In this document: in pieces, positions 11,620 to 14,214 of the stretch | Layout of the letters: the number at the start of each line of letters is the position of its first letter | Numbering within the stretch: the stretch's first letter is position 1 | Assembly (NCBI GenBank): GCA_020352595.1 | Contig: CP070682.1 | Coordinates: forward strand, 1,639,015 to 1,653,228 | Length of the DNA stretch: 14,214 bases | From: a bacterium | GTDB lineage: Bacteria > BMS3Abin14 | Direction of reading: 5' to 3' | Notes under the pieces: model-generated | What the model was told of the DNA's origin: nothing | The model's database searches: none | What the model saw: only the letters and a program-made list of their open reading frames with translations | Translations under genes and position numbers: made by a program

Positions 11620-13584
11620 ATGTTTTCGAAAAAGAAAAACAGAATCGTCGACACCATCGAGATCTCCTCCTCGGACACCCTTCCCAAGCTGCTGCTGCGC
11701 AACGCGCGCTCCTTCGGCAGCAGGAAGGTGGCCCTGCGGGAGAAGGAGTTCGGCATCTGGCAGTCCTTCACCTGGCAGGACTATCTGGACCACGTGAGGC
11801 ATTTCAGCCTCGGTCTGGTCAGCCTGGGCCTGGTGAAGGACGACAAGGTGGCCATCGTGGGTGACAACAGGCCCGAGTGGGTCTTCAGCGAGCTCGCGGC
11901 CCAGAGCGCCGGCGCCGTCCCTCTGGGGATCTACCAGGATTCCACTTCCAAGGAGGTCGGTTACATCATCGACCACTCCGACGCCAAGTTCGTCGTGGCC
12001 GAGGACCAGGAACAGGTGGACAAGATCCTCCAGCTGCGTGACAGCATCCCCAAGGTCCAGAAGGTGATCTTCACGGATCCCAAGGGGATGCGCAGCTACA
12101 GGGACGAGTGGCTGATGGACTTCCGTGAGGTTGAGGCCCTCGGCCGCGACCTGGACAACCGGAACCCGGAGCTCTTCAAGGAGATGGTCCGGGACACGGA
12201 GGGGAAGGACCTCGCTCTCATCGCCTACACCTCGGGCACCACCGGCTTCCCCAAGGGCTCCATGCTCTCGCACACCAACATGCTCAAGATGGCCAGCAAC
12301 CTCATCAGGGTCGATCCCAAGCACGAGGACGACGAGTTCGTCTCCTTCCTGCCGCTGCCGTGGATCGGGGAACAGATGATGGGGGTGGCTTCGGCCCTCC
12401 TGGGGGGGTTCACGGTCAACTTCCCGGAGGAGCCCGGAACTGTGACCGAGAACAGGCGCGAGATCGCTCCCAACGTCTTGTTCTCCCCGCCCATGATCTG
12501 GGAGAACCTCGCGGCATCCATACAGGTCAGGGTCATGGATGCCAGCCCCCTGAAGAGGCTGGCCTTCAACATCGCCCTCCCCATCGGCTACAGGATGGCG
12601 GACTGCAAGTTCGAGAAAAGGGAGCCCTCCCTCTGGCTGAAGGCCCAGTACCTTTTCGCCTACCTGCTGGTCTTCCGCGCCCTGAAGGACCGTCTGGGCT
12701 TCACCAAGCTCAGGTCCGCCTCCACAGGGGGGGCGGCCCTGGGACCCGACACCTTCCGGTTCTTCCACGGGCTGGGCGTGAACCTGAAACAGATCTACGG
12801 CCAGACGGAGATCTCCGGCATCTCCTGCATCCACTACGACGGGGACATCAACTTCGACTCCGTGGGCAAACCCATTCCCGAGACCGAGATCATCATCTCC
12901 GAGGACGGGGAGATCCTCTCCAGAAGTCCCAGCGTGTTCTCAGGCTACTACAAGAACGACGAGGCCACTGCCCAGACCCTGCGGGACGGGTGGCTGCACT
13001 CCGGTGACGCGGGGATGTTCACCGAGGACGGGCATCTCGTGGTCATCGACAGGGTCAAGGATGTCATGAAGATGGTGGACGGCACCATGTTCAGCCCCCA
13101 GTTCATCGAGAACAAGCTCAAGTTCTCCCCCTACATCAAGGAGGCCGTCTGCATCGGGCACGAGAGGCCCTACATCACCGCCATCATCAACATCGACATG
13201 CCCATCGTCGGGAAGTGGGCCGAGAGGCAGCACATCGGATACACCACCTACACCGACCTGTCCGCCAAGCCCGAGGTCTACGGCCTCATCGAGGGCGAGG
13301 CCGCCAAGGTCAACAGGGACCTGGCCCGGATCAACGAGACCTCCACCATCAGGAAGTTCGTCCTCCTGTACAAGGAACTGGACGCCGACGACGACGAGCT
13401 CACCAGGACCAAGAAGGTCCGGCGGGGGTTCATCGGGGAGAGATACCGCGAGGTCATCGAGGCCATGTACACCGACAGTACGGGGATCCCCATCGACACC
13501 ACCATCACCTACCAGGACGGGCGCAAGGCGCGCATCAAGACGACAGTGCTCATCAGGGAAATGAGCGGCGGCGGAGGCGTTTGA
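11620..13584 (+). CDS. Long-chain-type acyl-CoA synthetase (AMP-forming)
   Basis: A 654-aa ATP-dependent, AMP-forming acyl-CoA synthetase of the long-chain (FadD/ACSL-like) group. It shows the P-loop AYTSGTTGFPKG (202-213), the adenine motif YGQTEISG (393-400), the ATP-ribose segment GWLHSGDAG (457-465), the hinge IDRVKD (476-481), a linker FSPQFIENKL (491-500) and the C-terminal TRTKKVRR (595-602) with the catalytic-lysine candidate. No signal peptide or clear membrane helix is seen. The ATG at 11620 is used because the protein then begins normally, though its ribosome site is weak. A much longer open frame continues upstream through livG in another frame and is not coding. Lying inside a liv operon (95 bases after livG, 1 base before livH) it probably activates the transported acid or one derived from it. 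Chain length and aromatic versus aliphatic preference cannot be read. Confidence 0.88.
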   Translation: MFSKKKNRIVDTIEISSSDTLPKLLLRNARSFGSRKVALREKEFGIWQSFTWQDYLDHVRHFSLGLVSLGLVKDDKVAIVGDNRPEWVFSELAAQSAGAVPLGIYQDSTSKEVGYIIDHSDAKFVVAEDQEQVDKILQLRDSIPKVQKVIFTDPKGMRSYRDEWLMDFREVEALGRDLDNRNPELFKEMVRDTEGKDLALIAYTSGTTGFPKGSMLSHTNMLKMASNLIRVDPKHEDDEFVSFLPLPWIGEQMMGVASALLGGFTVNFPEEPGTVTENRREIAPNVLFSPPMIWENLAASIQVRVMDASPLKRLAFNIALPIGYRMADCKFEKREPSLWLKAQYLFAYLLVFRALKDRLGFTKLRSASTGGAALGPDTFRFFHGLGVNLKQIYGQTEISGISCIHYDGDINFDSVGKPIPETEIIISEDGEILSRSPSVFSGYYKNDEATAQTLRDGWLHSGDAGMFTEDGHLVVIDRVKDVMKMVDGTMFSPQFIENKLKFSPYIKEAVCIGHERPYITAIINIDMPIVGKWAERQHIGYTTYTDLSAKPEVYGLIEGEAAKVNRDLARINETSTIRKFVLLYKELDADDDELTRTKKVRRGFIGERYREVIEAMYTDSTGIPIDTTITYQDGRKARIKTTVLIREMSGGGGV

Positions 13585-13585
13585 A

Positions 13586-14214
13586 ATGCAGGAGGTCTGG
13601 TTCCTTCTACAGCTGGTCATCCAGGGGCTCGCCATCGGGAGCGTCTACGCCCTCGTGGCCCTGGGCTTCGTCCTCATCTACAAGGCCTCCTCGGTCATCA
13701 ACTTCGCCCAGGGCGAACTCCTCATGGTGGGGGCCTACGTCTGCCTGGCCATGCTGACCACCATGCAGGTGCCCTTCTGGGCCGGCTTCCTCATCACCCT
13801 GGCCTTTTCGGTGATCCTGGCCCTGGCCATCGAGCGGGTGGTTCTGCGCCCCATGATCGGTGAGCCGGTCATCTCCATCATCATGATAACCATCGGCCTG
13901 TCCGTGCTCCTCAAGGCCGTCGTGTCCGCCATCTGGGGCACCCAGATCAGGGTCTTCCCGACCATCTTCCCGCAGACGCCCATCCACGTCGGGCAGATCG
14001 TCGTCTCCCAGGTCTTCATCTACACCTTCCTGGCCTCCATGGTCTTCCTGGTCCTCTTCGCCTTCTTCTTCAAGTACTCCCGGATGGGCATCGCCATGAG
14101 GGCGGCAGCCAACAGCAACCAGGTGGCACTGTCCATGGGCATCAGCGTCAAGAAGGTCTTCGCCATCTCCTGGTGCGTGGCCGCCGTGGTCTCGGCCGTG
14201 GGCGGCATCCTCAT
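13586..14214 (+). CDS. livH: Branched-chain amino acid-type ABC permease LivH, partial
   Basis: The first 209 residues of a LivH-type inner-membrane permease, running off the right window edge. Hydrophobic segments appear at about 7-31, 43-60, 64-82, 96-117, 138-163 and from 191 onward. The LivH hallmark IYKASSVINFAQGELLMVGAY (31-51) follows the first segment, and the cytoplasmic coupling loop YSRMGIAMRAAANSNQVALS (164-183) is well conserved. It would pair with LivM and be driven by LivG. The ATG at 13586 follows the synthetase TGA after one base, with GGAGG eight bases upstream inside the synthetase gene, so translation is coupled. Genes for LivM, LivF and the periplasmic binding protein would be expected further right. 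The polar solute carried is unknown. Confidence 0.92.
   Translation, partial: MQEVWFLLQLVIQGLAIGSVYALVALGFVLIYKASSVINFAQGELLMVGAYVCLAMLTTMQVPFWAGFLITLAFSVILALAIERVVLRPMIGEPVISIIMITIGLSVLLKAVVSAIWGTQIRVFPTIFPQTPIHVGQIVVSQVFIYTFLASMVFLVLFAFFFKYSRMGIAMRAAANSNQVALSMGISVKKVFAISWCVAAVVSAVGGIL

Noticed and set aside
10687..13584. A single 965-codon open frame that could suggest a large fusion protein
   Set aside because: The first 310 or so codons run through livG in a different frame and give arginine/glycine/histidine-rich nonsense. Only the part from the ATG at 11620 is acyl-CoA synthetase.
1..14214. Mobile element, prophage or defence island
   Set aside because: No transposase, integrase, phage, toxin or nuclease gene is recognisable; all genes fit core or catabolic metabolism and transport with uniform codon character.

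Overview
The window is a high-GC (by eye above 60%) chromosomal segment with strong Shine-Dalgarno sites and occasional TTG/GTG starts. It holds fifteen protein genes, nearly all concerned with activating organic acids to CoA thioesters, metabolising them, or importing them. The mix (glutaconate-CoA-transferase-like subunits, a PaaK-type ligase, stand-alone crotonases, a separately encoded B12-binding mutase subunit with MeaB and CobA, and a Liv-type ABC transporter carrying its own acyl-CoA synthetase) is what I would expect from an anaerobic or syntrophic Desulfobacterota ('deltaproteobacterial') organism. That taxonomic guess is inference; there is no rRNA or marker gene here.

Layout. (1) 1-3422, minus strand: an acid-activation operon read from right to left: PaaK-like CoA ligase, an unrecognised 122-aa helical protein, CoA-transferase alpha subunit, and CoA-transferase beta subunit running off the left edge. 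It has a roughly 240-nt leader and a good sigma70-like promoter near 3666-3694, overlaid by a cluster of TAAAACGG boxes. (2) 3980-5973, minus: an M24 metallopeptidase and a nitroreductase-family flavoprotein, apparently separate genes. (3) 6119-8153, minus: a tight operon of the methylmalonyl-CoA-mutase-type B12-binding subunit, a crotonase lacking one catalytic acid, and the MeaB/ArgK GTPase. (4) 8260-10434, minus: cob(I)alamin adenosyltransferase, a canonical enoyl-CoA hydratase, and a CBS-CBS-ACT sensor protein. (5) 10754-14214, plus: divergent operon livG, long-chain-type acyl-CoA synthetase, livH (cut by the right edge).

How the parts could fit together: the ABC transporter imports a carboxylic or amino acid, the synthetase, ligase or CoA-transferase attaches CoA, the crotonases handle beta-oxidation steps, and the B12 module (mutase small subunit, MeaB chaperone, CobA cofactor supply) rearranges a branched or propionyl-derived intermediate. 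The mutase large subunit, acyl-CoA dehydrogenases and thiolase are not in the window. The real substrates cannot be read from sequence.

The intergenic spaces are unusually structured. At least three families of short, palindromic or degenerate-tandem repeats sit between genes, two copies of one family bracket the cobA gene in opposite orientation, and a perfect 12-bp hairpin spans the meaB stop codon. I see no tRNA, rRNA, CRISPR array, transposase or phage gene, and no defence system.
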